Shown: in pieces, positions 16,378-25,847 of the stretch
Numbering within the stretch: the stretch's first letter is position 1
How the letters are laid out: each line of letters begins with the position of its first letter
NCBI GenBank assembly: GCA_965650335.1
Contig: CBFGOI010000012.1
Span: forward strand, 1 to 64,000
Origin: Paradesertivirga sp965650335
Lineage (GTDB): Bacteria; Bacteroidota; Bacteroidia; Sphingobacteriales; Sphingobacteriaceae
Reading direction: 5' to 3'
Length of the DNA stretch: 64,000 nucleotides
Made by a program: the position numbers and the translations under genes
The notes under the pieces: model-generated
What the model was told of the DNA's origin: nothing
Seen by the model: only the letters and a program-made list of their open reading frames with translations
Database searches by the model: none

Positions 16378-18229
16378 ATGAAAAAATTGATGTTTCTATT
16401 TACACTAGCAATTGTCTCCTGTCAGCAAAACACAAGTTTAAATGTGACAAATAGTTCTCAAGCTACTGATAAACATTCTTTGTCCGAACCTCAAAAGGCA
16501 GTTGTGAAACACCTTGATTTAGATTTAAAAGTAAATTTTGAAACACAAATTTTAACTGGGAAAGCGGTGTGGACAATAGAAAATCTCAGCAAAACTGGAG
16601 AAATTACTTTTGATACACGCGATCTTAATATTGAGAAAATCACCATCGGTGCCGACGATATCGACAACTTTCGAATTGGGAGAAGCTGTCAAATTTCTGG
16701 GACGGCCATTGAAAGTAAAAATTGAACCAGGCACAACTCAGGTTTCAATATGGTATACCACTTCAAAAGATGCCGCAGCGTTGCAGTGGCTTAACCCGCA
16801 ACAAACGGCTGGTAAAAAACAGCCTTTTCTTTTTACCCAGTCGCAGGCCATACTTGCCAGAACCTGGATTCCTTGTCAGGATAGTCCGGGAGTGCGGTTC
16901 ACCTATAATGCAACAGTTTCAGTTCCAAAAGAACTAATGGCATTAATGAGTGCACAAAATCCTCAGAAGAAGTCATCAAACGGTATTTATCAGTTTAAAC
17001 AACCTCATGCTATCCCATCTTACTTGATGGCTTTAGCCGTTGGCGATCTACAGTTTAAAGCTGTCGACAACCGGACAGGGGTATATGCAGAGCCTGTTAC
17101 AGTTGATAAAGCCGCATGGGAATTCGCAGATATGGGCAAAATGGTAGATGCCGCCGAAAAAATATATGGTCCTTACCAATGGGGCAGATATGATGTTTTA
17201 GTTCTTCCTCCAAGCTTTCCATTTGGCGGTATGGAAAATCCGATGTTAACTTTTGCAACCCCCACTGTTATAGCAGGCGATAGATCATTAGTGAGTTTAA
17301 TTGCACACGAGCTTGCTCATAGCTGGAGCGGAAATTATGTAACCAATGCAACATGGAACGATTTCTGGTTAAATGAAGGTTTTACCACCTATTTTGAACG
17401 TAGAATCGTAGAGGCAGTTTATGGGAAAGAGGAAGCTAAAATGCAGGAATATCTTGGTAGGCAAACTCTGAACGAAACCATTAAAGATATGGGAGATAAG
17501 AATCCGGATACACGCTTAAAAGCAAATTTTAATGGCAGAGATCCGGACGAAGGTGTAACGGATATCGCGTATGAAAAAGGATATTTCTTTTTGAGAACGG
17601 TAGAAGAAGCTTTTGGGCGGCAGCGCTTCGATAGCTTTTTAAATGAGTATTTTGAAAAGCATGCCTTCCAATCTGTTACAACAGAACAATTTATTGAGGA
17701 TATAAAGTCAGGATTGTTGTCTTCTGACCCAGAATTAGCCGAAAAAGTCCAAATGGAAAGCTGGATATTTAGGCCAGGTTTACCTGATAATATTCCTCCT
17801 GTTGGGTCTGGAAAATTTAAATCGATAGATTCATTAGTTGCGGACTTAAATTTCAAAACTCAAATTACAGGCTTGAGCAAAAAAATTACGACTGCTAACG
17901 AACTGCAATATTTTCTTAAAGCCTTACCCGATTCATTAGGTTTAAATGAGATGGCTGAGCTTGATAGAGAATTCGGTTTTACAAAATCCGGAAATTCTGA
18001 AGTGCAGGCGGTGTGGTATAAACTGGCAATAAGGCACCACTATAAGGCCGCATATCCTTCCATAGAAAAGTTTCTTACTGAAGTTGGTCGCAGAAAATTT
18101 TTGATGCCACTTTACAAGGAAATGATATCAACACCAGAGGGGAAAAAATGGGCAAAGCAGATTTACGTGAAGGCGAGGCCGAACTATCATTCGGTAGCCT
18201 ATCATTCAATAGACGAGTTAGTTAACTAG
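16378..18229 (+). pseudogene. M1 aminopeptidase (LTA4 hydrolase-like), frameshifted
   Basis: The first frame (16378 to a stop at 16725) encodes a lipoprotein signal (AIVSCQQ) and the start of the M1 N-domain. The rest (to 18229) is one frame over and contains the exopeptidase motif GGMENPM, the zinc motif HELAHSWSGN followed by NEGFTTYFE, and the LTA4-hydrolase C-domain. Removing one base near 16663 joins GADDI to TTFELGEAVKFLG and restores a 616-residue protein of normal length. No other damage is seen, so this is a recent mutation, a phase-variable site or a sequencing error. The intact enzyme would cleave N-terminal residues of peptides in the periplasm. Confidence 0.8.
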
Positions 18230-18333
18230 TTTTAGCGCAAAGACTCAGTGTCTAAGGGGAAAGCTGCAAAGGCTCAATTCAGGAAGAAGGATACCAAAGT
18301 TTTGCGCCTTTTGTCTTTGTGACAAAAATCGTC

Positions 18334-19518
18334 TTAGCTTTGAACCTCTCTTAAATCTTCTCTTCTGCTCCCCACATATAATTCATACTCCAGCAATCTG
18401 CAATCCAGTTTACCATTGTAAAACTCCAATCTGCGTGATGCTTTCAAACCTATTTTCTTAGCCAGGTCAGGATTTCCTGTAAAAATATAGCCTGTATAGC
18501 CTTTACAGTTCTGCTTCATAAAATCGCCCATACGTTTGTAGGTAGCTTCAAGCTTGGTATGCACACCTAATCGCTCACCATATTCCGGATTAAAGAATAC
18601 TACTCCGTTTTCACCTTCAGGTACTGGTGTTTCGGCAAAATCGCAAACATGGAATTCTATTAAATGATCAACTCCGGCTGTTTTCGCATTACGTTGAGAA
18701 ACGTCCACAGCGTCAGCAGACAAATCGGAGGCTATGATTTTAAAGCCTAACTCTTTTTTCGCTTTATCTTTTAGTTTTCTGCGTTCAACAAAAAATACCT
18801 GCTCATCGTAACCCGTTATGTGCATAAACCCATAATTCATCCTGAAAAGTCCCGGATGTTTATCGGTAGCTAGCAGTGCAGCTTCAATCGCGAGCGTTCC
18901 CGAACCACACATGGGATTTATAAACGGACTTTTTCTATCCCATTTGGTTGCCATGATCGTCGACGTAGCAAGTGCTTCCAGCATGGGAGCTTTACCAGGA
19001 ATTTTACGATATCCGTGTTTTGAAAGGGTTTCGCCCGAAGTATCCAGGAATATTTCAGCCTTATCGTCCTGCCAATATAAATTTACGACTGTTTTATTGT
19101 GCTCTGGTCCCGAATTTGGACGCAGACCTTTTTTTTCTTTTATCCTATCAACAATGGCATCTTTTACCTTAACATTGGCGAATAGAGGAGTTGTGATGTG
19201 TTCGTTATTAACAACTGAGGTTACAGAAAAATACCCGGTTATGTCGATATATTCCTCCCATTCGATTTGAACCAGTTCGTTATAGAGATGAGTTGGTGTG
19301 AGGGCTTCGAATGTTGCTAAGGAATATAAAACCTGACTAGCGCACCTTAAATTGAGGTTTAAGGCAATACAGTCGTTCACCGTTCCCTGTAATTCTACAC
19401 CCGTGCTAAAACTGCGGACAATAGTAAATCCTAATTGTTCAATCTCTGTTACCAGGTAAGGCGATAAACGCTTGTTACATGTTACTATAATCCGGCTGTT
19501 AGTGTTGAAAACTTGCAT
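18334..19518 (-). CDS. THUMP-domain rRNA/tRNA methyltransferase
   Basis: 394 residues. An N-terminal THUMP domain (about residues 45-155) precedes a Rossmann methyltransferase: SAM motif NPMCGSGTLAIEAAL at 201-215, an acidic strand IIASDLSADAV near 261 and motif IV FNPEYGERLG at 309-318. Homologues (RlmL N-terminal half, TrmN/YpsC) methylate guanine N2 in 23S rRNA or tRNA; which RNA is modified here cannot be told. Motif IV is NPEY instead of the usual NPPY. Convergent with the M1 peptidase gene. Confidence 0.9.
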   Translation of the reverse strand: MQVFNTNSRIIVTCNKRLSPYLVTEIEQLGFTIVRSFSTGVELQGTVNDCIALNLNLRCASQVLYSLATFEALTPTHLYNELVQIEWEEYIDITGYFSVTSVVNNEHITTPLFANVKVKDAIVDRIKEKKGLRPNSGPEHNKTVVNLYWQDDKAEIFLDTSGETLSKHGYRKIPGKAPMLEALATSTIMATKWDRKSPFINPMCGSGTLAIEAALLATDKHPGLFRMNYGFMHITGYDEQVFFVERRKLKDKAKKELGFKIIASDLSADAVDVSQRNAKTAGVDHLIEFHVCDFAETPVPEGENGVVFFNPEYGERLGVHTKLEATYKRMGDFMKQNCKGYTGYIFTGNPDLAKKIGLKASRRLEFYNGKLDCRLLEYELYVGSRREDLREVQS

Positions 19519-19640
19519 AATTTTTTGCGAAGTTAGTCAATAAAATTTGGCAGATTTGAATCTGATTAAATTGAAACCTAAAACCCCTGTTTTTACGAAG
19601 GGCTAAAACAATAAACGAATTTATTTAACAACATTACAAA

Positions 19641-20006
19641 ATGGATATTAAGGGAAAAGTACACGAAGTATTGCCGGTTACCAATGTAACCGAAACTTTT
19701 AAAAAGCGTGAATTAATTATAGAATTTGCTGAAAATCCTCAATACCCTGAGTATATAAAATTTGAAGCATTACAAGATAAAGTGAATCTTTTCGATCCGC
19801 TTAAAGTCGGCGATCAGGTAGAGGTTTTCTTTAATCTTCGTGGCCGTCCCTGGACTGATAAAAGTGGCAAAACAGCCTATTTTAATACCTTAGTGGTTTG
19901 GAGAGTGAATGTATTGACAGGTGCCGCTGCAGAAAGCGCAAGTCCTGAACATGCTGCTCCGGTTGATATTAGCTCGACCGCAGAAGATGATGATTTACCT
20001 TTCTAA
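19641..20006 (+). CDS. DUF3127 OB-fold protein with SSB-like tail
   Basis: 121 residues. The body (about 1-95) matches DUF3127: KGKVHEVLPVTNVTETFKKRELI, GDQVEVFFNLRGRPW and KTAYFNTLVVWRV, a pattern compatible with an OB fold. A flexible Ala/Ser/Pro-rich linker leads to the acidic tip EDDDLPF. The window's own SSB ends SDDLPF, the peptide that SSB uses to recruit repair and replication proteins. A nucleic-acid role is inferred. A strong terminator follows. Confidence 0.85.
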   Translation: MDIKGKVHEVLPVTNVTETFKKRELIIEFAENPQYPEYIKFEALQDKVNLFDPLKVGDQVEVFFNLRGRPWTDKSGKTAYFNTLVVWRVNVLTGAAAESASPEHAAPVDISSTAEDDDLPF

Positions 20007-20052
20007 TAAGAAACGGGTGCACTGATTTGGTTAGCAAAACCGTTTTGTGACT

Positions 20053-20092
20053 CAAGAAAAGCTCTTCGATTCGAAGGGCTTTTCTTGTTTTT
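20053..20092 (+). terminator. Rho-independent terminator
   Basis: A stem of at least 13 bp (CAAGAAAAGC... with ...GCTTTTCTTG) is followed by T-rich sequence, about 45 bases after the DUF3127 stop. Confidence 0.85.
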
Positions 20093-20222
20093 AAGGCTGC
20101 CCAAACTTTTTATTCATGATAATCTATGTAGTTTAAAAACGTTTACTTCATAGTCCTAAAGGAAAATTCATTAAAGCTGTGTTAAATAATGTTAAAAAGA
20201 CACTGACTTATAAGCCCTTAGT

Positions 20223-20230
20223 TATTTTTG
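20223..20230 (+). promoter_or_regulatory. -7 box (TATTTTTG) of the histidine kinase gene
   Basis: A perfect TAnnTTTG match ends five bases before the kinase ATG, predicting a leaderless or near-leaderless transcript. Confidence 0.5.
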
Positions 20231-20235
20231 TATAA

Positions 20236-22044
20236 ATGAAAAAAAGAAGTATCAGCCTGATTATTGGCTTAATGAGTATTGCTTTGGCAGGAGTAATGGC
20301 AATGCAACTCTATTTTTTCAGACAATCCTTTGCTTTAAAATCGCAGTTATTCGATCTCTCCGTTAACGAAGCCTTAACCAAAGTTTCTTCAAAGGTTGCC
20401 AAATATGAAGCGTATGATATTTTAAAGAAAAGAAGAAAAAGGGATATTGAGGAACAACAGAGAATTTACAATGCAGATTTTGTCGCAAAAAAACGCTCTT
20501 CCGACAGGCTGACCGGGCAAGAAATTCGAGCTCAGATAAAGAAGAAAAGAGAATTTTTATTGCGTCGTGATCAGCGATTGGCTGATAGTATATTTAATAT
20601 TCGCGACAGCGTTTTCAAATCGAAAAATGAGGTGCTCGCAGTCAACGAAATGTCGGCATTTAATCATGAACCTGAGCAGTTTGACGTGAAAATCGATGTC
20701 GCTGAATTCCAGGATGGCTACGGCGGCATTCATCAGCAGTCGGTAACAAGTGTTAGTCCCCGACCCAGAATTTTCAGTACAGAACGGACAGACTCTGTAA
20801 AAAGATATATCTATGTAGATCCAACACGAGGTCCGCAGGTTAAAGTTCTCTCCAAGCCAATTATCAAGGAGCTTAGTTTTTCCTCTTTAGAAGAGTTAAA
20901 TAAAGAAAAGAGAAGACTTCAGCAAAAGAAGACGATAAGGTTTCTAGATTCTGTGAAGAGCGATTTCGAAATTGAATTAACTGAAATGAATGTTCCGCTC
21001 CAAAAGCGGATCAACCCTCTTTACCTGGATTCAATGCTCAGGTCCGAATTTCAGAATACAGGTATCAATATAGATTACGCCTATCAGGTTGCTTCGGCAA
21101 GAAACGACGATTTATTGATTTTCCGAAAGGCATCCAACGAAACAAGTTTTCTTCCTGATAATACGTATAAAACGGTGCTTTTTCCGAATGATATGATTCG
21201 CGATGCGGGTTTGCTGATGGTAACCTTTCCTGATAAAAATTCCGTAATCTTATCCAACATGAGTGTGATGATGGGCTCTTCAGGAGCTTTGTTGATCATT
21301 CTGCTTTTCAGTTTCGGATTCACCATCCACTCGATCATCAGACAGAAGAAGATTTCTGAAATGAAAACGGATTTTATCAATAATATGACACATGAGTTTA
21401 AAACTCCCGTGGCAACAATTATGATTGCCAGCGAAGCATTGAAAGATCCGGAAATTAGTGAAGATAAAGATCGCATAGCACGCCTGGCGGGAATTATTTA
21501 CGATGAAAACGTCCGTCTGGGCGATCATATAGAACGAGTGTTGAACATTGCAAAAATCGATAAAGGCGACTTAAAGCTCGAGTTTAAGCCCGTAGAAATG
21601 AATGATTTGATCTCGGCTGTTGCAGATAGCATGGAGCTTCAATTTCAAAAGAAAGAAGCAGCAGTTACCTTAAACCTGAAAGCCACTAAAGCAACAGTGC
21701 AGGGCGATGAACTGCATTTAAGCAATGTGATTTATAATCTGATAGATAATGCCTTAAAATATAGCTCAGAAAAACCTGATATTACCATCTCTACGCTTAC
21801 AAGTGGAAGAAATTTAATTATAAAGGTGGCAGATAAAGGTATCGGCATGAGTAAAGATCAACTATCTAAAATATTTGGCCAGTTCTATAGAATACCTACC
21901 GGAAATTTGCATGATGTGAAAGGTTTTGGCTTGGGCTTAAGCTATGTTAATAATATTGTAAAGCGTCATTACGGCGATATTAATGTGAAAAGTGAGAGGG
22001 ATAAAGGATCTGAATTTGAAATTGTTTTTCCAATAGGTAAATAG
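20236..22044 (+). CDS. Sensor histidine kinase
   Basis: 602 residues. One membrane helix at about 5-27 and one at about 345-367 flank a large, charged periplasmic domain of about 315 residues. The HisKA domain follows with phospho-acceptor His386 (NNMTHEFKTPVATI). The HATPase domain has N-box NVIYNLIDNALKYS, GIGMSKDQLSKIFGQFYR and GFGLGLSYV. The sensor domain is Lys/Arg/Glu-rich with no recognised fold. The partner regulator starts 11 bases downstream. Signal unknown. Confidence 0.93.
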   Translation: MKKRSISLIIGLMSIALAGVMAMQLYFFRQSFALKSQLFDLSVNEALTKVSSKVAKYEAYDILKKRRKRDIEEQQRIYNADFVAKKRSSDRLTGQEIRAQIKKKREFLLRRDQRLADSIFNIRDSVFKSKNEVLAVNEMSAFNHEPEQFDVKIDVAEFQDGYGGIHQQSVTSVSPRPRIFSTERTDSVKRYIYVDPTRGPQVKVLSKPIIKELSFSSLEELNKEKRRLQQKKTIRFLDSVKSDFEIELTEMNVPLQKRINPLYLDSMLRSEFQNTGINIDYAYQVASARNDDLLIFRKASNETSFLPDNTYKTVLFPNDMIRDAGLLMVTFPDKNSVILSNMSVMMGSSGALLIILLFSFGFTIHSIIRQKKISEMKTDFINNMTHEFKTPVATIMIASEALKDPEISEDKDRIARLAGIIYDENVRLGDHIERVLNIAKIDKGDLKLEFKPVEMNDLISAVADSMELQFQKKEAAVTLNLKATKATVQGDELHLSNVIYNLIDNALKYSSEKPDITISTLTSGRNLIIKVADKGIGMSKDQLSKIFGQFYRIPTGNLHDVKGFGLGLSYVNNIVKRHYGDINVKSERDKGSEFEIVFPIGK

Positions 22045-22055
22045 AAAGGTTAGCC

Positions 22056-22787
22056 ATGGCTCATAATGGAAATAGTTCAGTAAATGAAAGAAAGCAGAAA
22101 GTGCTTCTGGTAGAAGATGATCCGAATTTGGGCATGCTTTTACAGGATTATCTTCAGCTTAAAGGCAAGTACGATGTTTCTCTGGCCAAAGATGGCGAAG
22201 AAGGATTTGACTTTTTTAAAAACGACCGCTTCGATATTTGCATACTGGACGTAATGATGCCAAAAAAAGATGGCTTTACCCTGGGACGCGAAATACGCAA
22301 AATAAATCCTGATGTGCCTATTATTTTCGCTACAGCGAAAACAATGATTGAGGATAAATCGGAAGCGTTTACTTTAGGCGGAGACGATTACATAACCAAG
22401 CCATTCCGGATAGAAGAATTATTATTAAGATTGAATGCATTGCTTAAACGGGCGGCAAATCAGGAAAAGAATGCAAATGATGAACAGCCCGATAAATTCG
22501 AGATAGGAGATTATCTTTTCGATTACAACGCTCAGATTATTAAACAAGGCGACATCCAGCAAAAAGTATCAACAAAAGAAGCTGAACTCTTACGTCTCTT
22601 GTGTCTAAAGAAAAATAATGTTCTTACTCGTGAGGAGGCTTTGCTAAGTATTTGGCATGACGATAATTATTTTAATGGCCGTAGTATGGATGTTTTTTTA
22701 AGTAAGCTTAGGAAATATTTAAAAGATGATCCCAAAGTTGAAATTGTAAATGTTCATGGTAAAGGGTATAAATTAATTGTTAATTAG
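22056..22787 (+). CDS. OmpR-family response regulator
   Basis: 243 residues. The receiver domain has the acidic pair ED at 20-21, phospho-acceptor Asp65 (CILDVMMPKKDG) and Lys in YITKPFRIEEL. The C-terminal winged helix (about 145-240) includes VSTKEAELLRLLCLKKNNVLTREEAL and VHGKGYKLIVN. It is cotranscribed with the upstream kinase and presumably phosphorylated by it. Targets are unknown; the downstream Cys/His-rich and TonB receptor genes are candidates by position only. Confidence 0.94.
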   Translation: MAHNGNSSVNERKQKVLLVEDDPNLGMLLQDYLQLKGKYDVSLAKDGEEGFDFFKNDRFDICILDVMMPKKDGFTLGREIRKINPDVPIIFATAKTMIEDKSEAFTLGGDDYITKPFRIEELLLRLNALLKRAANQEKNANDEQPDKFEIGDYLFDYNAQIIKQGDIQQKVSTKEAELLRLLCLKKNNVLTREEALLSIWHDDNYFNGRSMDVFLSKLRKYLKDDPKVEIVNVHGKGYKLIVN

Positions 22788-22860
22788 TCCTTTTTTCGTA
22801 AAAATCCCGTTGCCTCCTTTTCACGAGATATTTATTGGCTAATATTGCAATCATAATACT

Positions 22861-23196
22861 ATGATTGCTAAAAAGTCGATGAGAGTTGCATTATCTGCAT
22901 TTCTGTTGCTGTGTTTTTCAGTTGCAGTAATACCTCTTGATTTTTTACACAACCACGCTAACGAACAGGTTAGCTGCAGTTCAAAACACACCAGCTGTCA
23001 ACATAAACTCCATATTTCAAAGAAGGCGTCTTATTGCTTTGCATGTACAGTGCATCTTGACAGGGCTTTTACTTTTGTATATTCTGCACAATCTTTTATC
23101 AGGCAGTCGGTTACAAAACTATTTTTGGGCGATTGTGTTGCTGAGTTTTACAAAAAGACTCTTTTATCTTTCCTAAGAGGACCTCCATCTCAATAA
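22861..23196 (+). CDS. Small exported Cys/His-rich protein
   Basis: 111 residues. A signal peptide or membrane anchor (about 8-28, ALSAFLLLCFSVAVIPL) precedes a segment dense in metal-ligand residues: HNH at about 30-32, then C, H, C, H, H, C and C, ending CFACTVHLD near residue 68. No named family is recognised. It lies 74 bases upstream of a TonB receptor on the same strand; small His/Cys proteins before such receptors are often linked to metal uptake. That role is inferred. Confidence 0.65.
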   Translation: MIAKKSMRVALSAFLLLCFSVAVIPLDFLHNHANEQVSCSSKHTSCQHKLHISKKASYCFACTVHLDRAFTFVYSAQSFIRQSVTKLFLGDCVAEFYKKTLLSFLRGPPSQ

Positions 23197-23270
23197 TTTT
23201 TTAAATAATTTCTAATAATTCTATTCAGCCCCTTTATAGGGCATGTTATTGTCTATTTTAAAATTTTAAG

Positions 23271-25568
23271 ATGAAGATTTTCACTATTTTATTGGCGTCC
23301 TTTTTATTTACGTTTAAGGTTTGCAACGCAAATACATCATTTGTATTAAGCGGAAAAGTTACCGATGCCACTACAGAGCAACCGCTTCCAGGAGCGATTA
23401 TTTCGATACCCGAACTTCAAATTTCGATTACTACCAGTCAAAGTGGGGAATACACATTTTCGCGAATTCCCTCTAAGGGTCGTTTCCTTGTCGAAGTTCG
23501 GTATGTAGGCTATAAAACAATTACTCAATTTATTGATTTAGGTACAAGCGCAACTATTAATTTTTCTTTAGAGCCCAGTGTTATTGAAGTGCATGAAGTG
23601 GTTGTAACAGGAATGGTTTCAAGTGCCAATAGCCGAACCAATAGCACATCTGTTTCAACAATTGGTAAAAACGAGCTGACGGGTCGCCCGTCGAATAATA
23701 TAATCGACGCCATTTCACATATTCCGGGAGTTTCACAAGTTTCTACAGGTGCTGCTATTTCTAAGCCCGTTATTCGCGGTCTAAGTGCAAATCGTGTAGT
23801 AACTTTATCTAATGGCGTTAAACAGGAAGGTCAGCAATGGGGAGATGAACATGGAATTGAAGTTGACCAATATAGCGCCGATCGGGTTGAAGTGTTAAGA
23901 GGTGCGGCAAGTCTTTTATATGGTTCTGATGCTTTAGGAGGGGTTATTAATATTTTAGACGCTTTACCTCCGTCATCAGGGCAGGTTAGAGGCGAGTTCC
24001 TATCTAATTATAGTACAAATAATGGCTTAAGCAGCACATCTGCAATGTTGCAGGGCAACAACAATGGCTTTGTTTGGCAGGGTCGTGGTTCTTATAAAAA
24101 TGCTTTTGGCTATAATACTCCTGAAGGAAGAATTCCTAATACAGGCTTTAATGAGAGAAACTTTGGTGTCATGCTTGGAATGAACAAATCATGGGGCTAT
24201 ACGCACTTGAATCTTTCTTCTTTCAATCAAAAGTTGGGTCTGCCAGATTTTCAAAAAAATGCTCAGGGCCAGTATGAAGACGGGGAAGGTGAAATTTTAA
24301 CGCCTGGACAAATTAAACGCAGGGACTTGCTTCTTCCTTTTCAGGATGTGCGCCACTATAAAATTGCATTAAATAATCATATACTGTTCAATAAAGGCAG
24401 GTTGCGGTCTACGCTGGGTTTCCAAAATAATCAACGTAGAGAGTTAGAAGAAAGTGTTTCGAACCCTTCCCTTTTCTTCGATCTTAAGACATATAGCTAT
24501 GATTTTAAATATTATTTTGAAGAAAGTAAGGGGTGGCAACCAGTAGTAGGTGTGGCTGGTGCCTTTCAAAATAGCAAAAATAAAGCGGAAGAACTCTTGG
24601 TTCCAGATTATGAGAACAGGGATTTTGGGGCGTTCGCCTATGTGAAAAAAGAATGGAATACAACCTCGGTAAATGCAGGTTTGCGGTTTGATAGTCGCAA
24701 TATTAGTGGCGTTGAGATGCAAGAAGATGGAGCAGTGAAATTCTCGAACTTCACCAATAAGTTTTCTAACCTGAGTGGTGCGCTTGGATTGACTCAGGAT
24801 CTTAACGACAACTGGAATTTTAAAGCAAATTTAGGAAGTGCTTTCAGGGCGCCTAATATTTCCGAGTTAAGCTCTAATGGTGTGCATGAAGGGACATTTC
24901 GTTATGAAATGGGCGACACAGAATTAAAGCCCGAGAGGAGTTTATATGGGGATCTTGCTTTAGAATTTCACAACGCGAAGGTCGATTTTCACTTGAACGT
25001 GTATAATAATTATATCAATAATTATATCTATTCAAGACAACTGGATGATCAAACTATTAATGTCGACGGTAAAGAATTTCCACTATTTAACTATATACAG
25101 GATGATGCGAATTTATATGGTTTTGAAGCAGGCTTGACTCTCCATCCTATATCCTTAATTCATTTTGAAAATAGTTTTTCGTTAACCCGGGGGAAAAATA
25201 CAGCTACAAAGACTGATCTTCCATTTATGCCCGCACCTTCTTTTAGAAGCGAGTTGAGATTGGAGCCAGCGATAAAAACTGCGAAATTGAAGAATTCTTA
25301 TTTTTCTGTTGAGTTGGATAATGTGTTAAAGCAAAATCGTATTGATCAAGCGTTCGAAACAGAAACTGCTGCATATGCGCTGATAAATACTTCTTTAGGA
25401 ACAACCTTAAATCTTAACAGACAAAGTTTGAGGCTCTATGTTTCTGCTAATAATGTTTTCGATAAGGCGTATGTAAATCACCTTAATAGGTTAAAGTACA
25501 ATGGGATACTGAACCAGGGAAGAAATATCTCTTTCGGCCTGGTTATGCCACTCAACTTTTCAAATTAG
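23271..25568 (+). CDS. TonB-dependent outer-membrane receptor
   Basis: 765 residues. Signal peptide (1-20), then a carboxypeptidase-like regulatory domain (about 24-110, SGKVTDATTEQPLPGAII...FSLEPS), a plug (about 115-240) and a beta barrel ending in an aromatic-rich strand. The plug reads VIRGLSANRVVTLSNGVKQ and DRVEVLRGAASLLYGSDALGGVINI. This resembles zinc/copper/iron-type receptors (ZnuD/OprC-like) more than SusC glycan porins, and no SusD follows. Metal uptake is inferred; the preceding Cys/His-rich protein fits it. Confidence 0.9.
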   Translation: MKIFTILLASFLFTFKVCNANTSFVLSGKVTDATTEQPLPGAIISIPELQISITTSQSGEYTFSRIPSKGRFLVEVRYVGYKTITQFIDLGTSATINFSLEPSVIEVHEVVVTGMVSSANSRTNSTSVSTIGKNELTGRPSNNIIDAISHIPGVSQVSTGAAISKPVIRGLSANRVVTLSNGVKQEGQQWGDEHGIEVDQYSADRVEVLRGAASLLYGSDALGGVINILDALPPSSGQVRGEFLSNYSTNNGLSSTSAMLQGNNNGFVWQGRGSYKNAFGYNTPEGRIPNTGFNERNFGVMLGMNKSWGYTHLNLSSFNQKLGLPDFQKNAQGQYEDGEGEILTPGQIKRRDLLLPFQDVRHYKIALNNHILFNKGRLRSTLGFQNNQRRELEESVSNPSLFFDLKTYSYDFKYYFEESKGWQPVVGVAGAFQNSKNKAEELLVPDYENRDFGAFAYVKKEWNTTSVNAGLRFDSRNISGVEMQEDGAVKFSNFTNKFSNLSGALGLTQDLNDNWNFKANLGSAFRAPNISELSSNGVHEGTFRYEMGDTELKPERSLYGDLALEFHNAKVDFHLNVYNNYINNYIYSRQLDDQTINVDGKEFPLFNYIQDDANLYGFEAGLTLHPISLIHFENSFSLTRGKNTATKTDLPFMPAPSFRSELRLEPAIKTAKLKNSYFSVELDNVLKQNRIDQAFETETAAYALINTSLGTTLNLNRQSLRLYVSANNVFDKAYVNHLNRLKYNGILNQGRNISFGLVMPLNFSN

Positions 25569-25571
25569 AAA

Positions 25572-25606
25572 TAAGAGAGCCTGTTTTGATGCAGGCTCTC
25601 TTACTT
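25572..25606 (+). terminator. Terminator after the TonB receptor
   Basis: A perfect 12-bp stem (TAAGAGAGCCTG with CAGGCTCTCTTA) and an 8-base loop start about 3 bases after the stop. The T-tract is short. Confidence 0.8.
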
Positions 25607-25847
25607 AATTTATAAATGTGTATCTAATACTCCAGTTGTGCGGCTGCTTCTTGGGACAGGTAAAAATTAATGCTATCTGTCCTTGTGTGTGTTTTGTTGA
25701 CGAAAATAGAATCATATAATTTAGAATTTAAGAATGCAAATAAGTTTAATTGCCTGAATTAAAATTATTATGGAGTCTTTGTTTACGCTACAGATCCTCC
25801 TGTAGTTGCAAATAATTTTAAATTACATCAAAGATGGTTTAACCTGG

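Noticed and set aside
18230..18333. GCGCAAA/TTTGCGC inverted words between convergent genes
   Set aside because: The arms are only 7 bp and 59 bases apart, with no T-run; too weak to call a terminator or repeat.
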